DNA of 6,897 nt from an uncultured Bdellovibrionales bacterium (GTDB taxonomy: Bacteria; Bdellovibrionota; FAC87; UBA2466). Shown here piece after piece: positions 6,775 to 6,897 of this stretch. Position numbers and translations under genes: made by a program. The stretch is taken from positions 1 to 6,897 of the forward strand of contig CALCZU010000115.1 in the NCBI GenBank assembly GCA_937903155.1, written 5' to 3'. Every line of letters begins with the position of its first letter. Position 1 is the first letter of the stretch. A model generated the notes under the pieces. That model was not told the DNA's origin. It did no database searches and was given only the letters and a program-made list of their open reading frames with translations.

Positions 6775-6841
6775 GATAAGACGGAACAATTTCTAATTTT
6801 TCTGCCCTTTTCCGATTTTGGCCCGAAGGCGTTGTCGTAAA
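6775..6841. other. Short spacer after rel without a clear terminator
   Basis: This AT-rich spacer has T-rich stretches but no strong GC stem followed by a T run. The only pairing seen is GCC-CGAA-GGC (near 6821-6830), with a 3-bp stem. Transcript ending may depend on Rho, on the repeat that follows, or on a site beyond the window. Confidence 0.4.
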
Positions 6842-6881
6842 CCCCCGTCGTTGCGAGGAGCGAAGCGACGAAGCAATCTCG
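6842..6881 (+). repeat. Dispersed ~40-bp repeat, copy 2
   Basis: It matches the reverse complement of 166-205 at 39 of 40 positions; the one difference is GTCGTTGC here against GTCATTGC in the other copy. The inner GCGAAGC mini-hairpin sequence is at 6860-6866. Beyond 6881 the two copies diverge; here an imperfect dyad (CTCGCT-GT-AGCGTGAG, 6878-6893) runs toward the window end. The copy lies 67 nt after the rel stop and may continue outside the window. Confidence 0.85.
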
Positions 6882-6897
6882 CTGTAGCGTGAGAGAA

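Noticed and set aside
6815..6833. GCC-CGAA-GGC pairing considered as the rel terminator
   Set aside because: The stem is only 3 bp and no T tract follows.
166..6881. Repeat pair considered as a CRISPR array or as terminal inverted repeats of a composite transposon
   Set aside because: There are only two copies 6.6 kb apart, with no spacer array, no transposase and only core housekeeping genes between them.

Overview
The window is a compact block of six housekeeping genes, all on the + strand: mutL, miaA, yicC, remA (DUF370), gmk and a bifunctional (p)ppGpp synthetase/hydrolase (rel). A non-coding upstream flank (1-286) and a short downstream flank (6775-6897) each carry one copy of a dispersed repeat. 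The set yicC-remA-gmk-rel resembles arrangements I recall from Deltaproteobacteria in the broad sense (including Bdellovibrionota-like lineages), with partial parallels in Firmicutes. Base composition is moderate and the protein sequences look proteobacterial. I would call this a deltaproteobacterium-like organism with modest confidence; no rRNA or lineage marker in the window settles it.

Layout. Positions 1-286 hold no convincing gene: an AT-rich hairpin, repeat copy 1 (166-205), a 6-bp dyad (225-243) and a candidate sigma70-type promoter (243-271) whose inferred start point lies only a few bases before the mutL ATG. The six genes then run without real gaps. mutL/miaA and miaA/yicC overlap by ATGA, yicC/remA overlap by 11 nt (or have a 19-nt gap if remA starts at its second Met), remA/gmk overlap by about 11 nt, and gmk/rel overlap by GTGA. 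No convincing internal terminator or promoter was seen, so one polycistronic, translationally coupled mRNA is likely. After rel there is no classical terminator; repeat copy 2 (6842-6881) follows in the opposite orientation to copy 1.

Function. The operon joins DNA mismatch repair (MutL), tRNA A37 prenylation (MiaA), an endoribonuclease (YicC), a small DNA-binding regulator (RemA), GMP-to-GDP conversion (Gmk) and the stringent-response alarmone enzyme (Rel). Gmk makes GDP, an acceptor substrate of Rel, so these two are metabolically linked. The rpoZ gene often found between gmk and the rel/spoT gene is absent here.

The most unusual feature is MutL. Its ATPase half is intact, but the C-terminal domain has lost the recognisable endonuclease/zinc motifs expected of MutL in organisms without MutH. 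The window otherwise looks like ordinary core genome, and I see no sign of a mobile element, CRISPR array or defence system.
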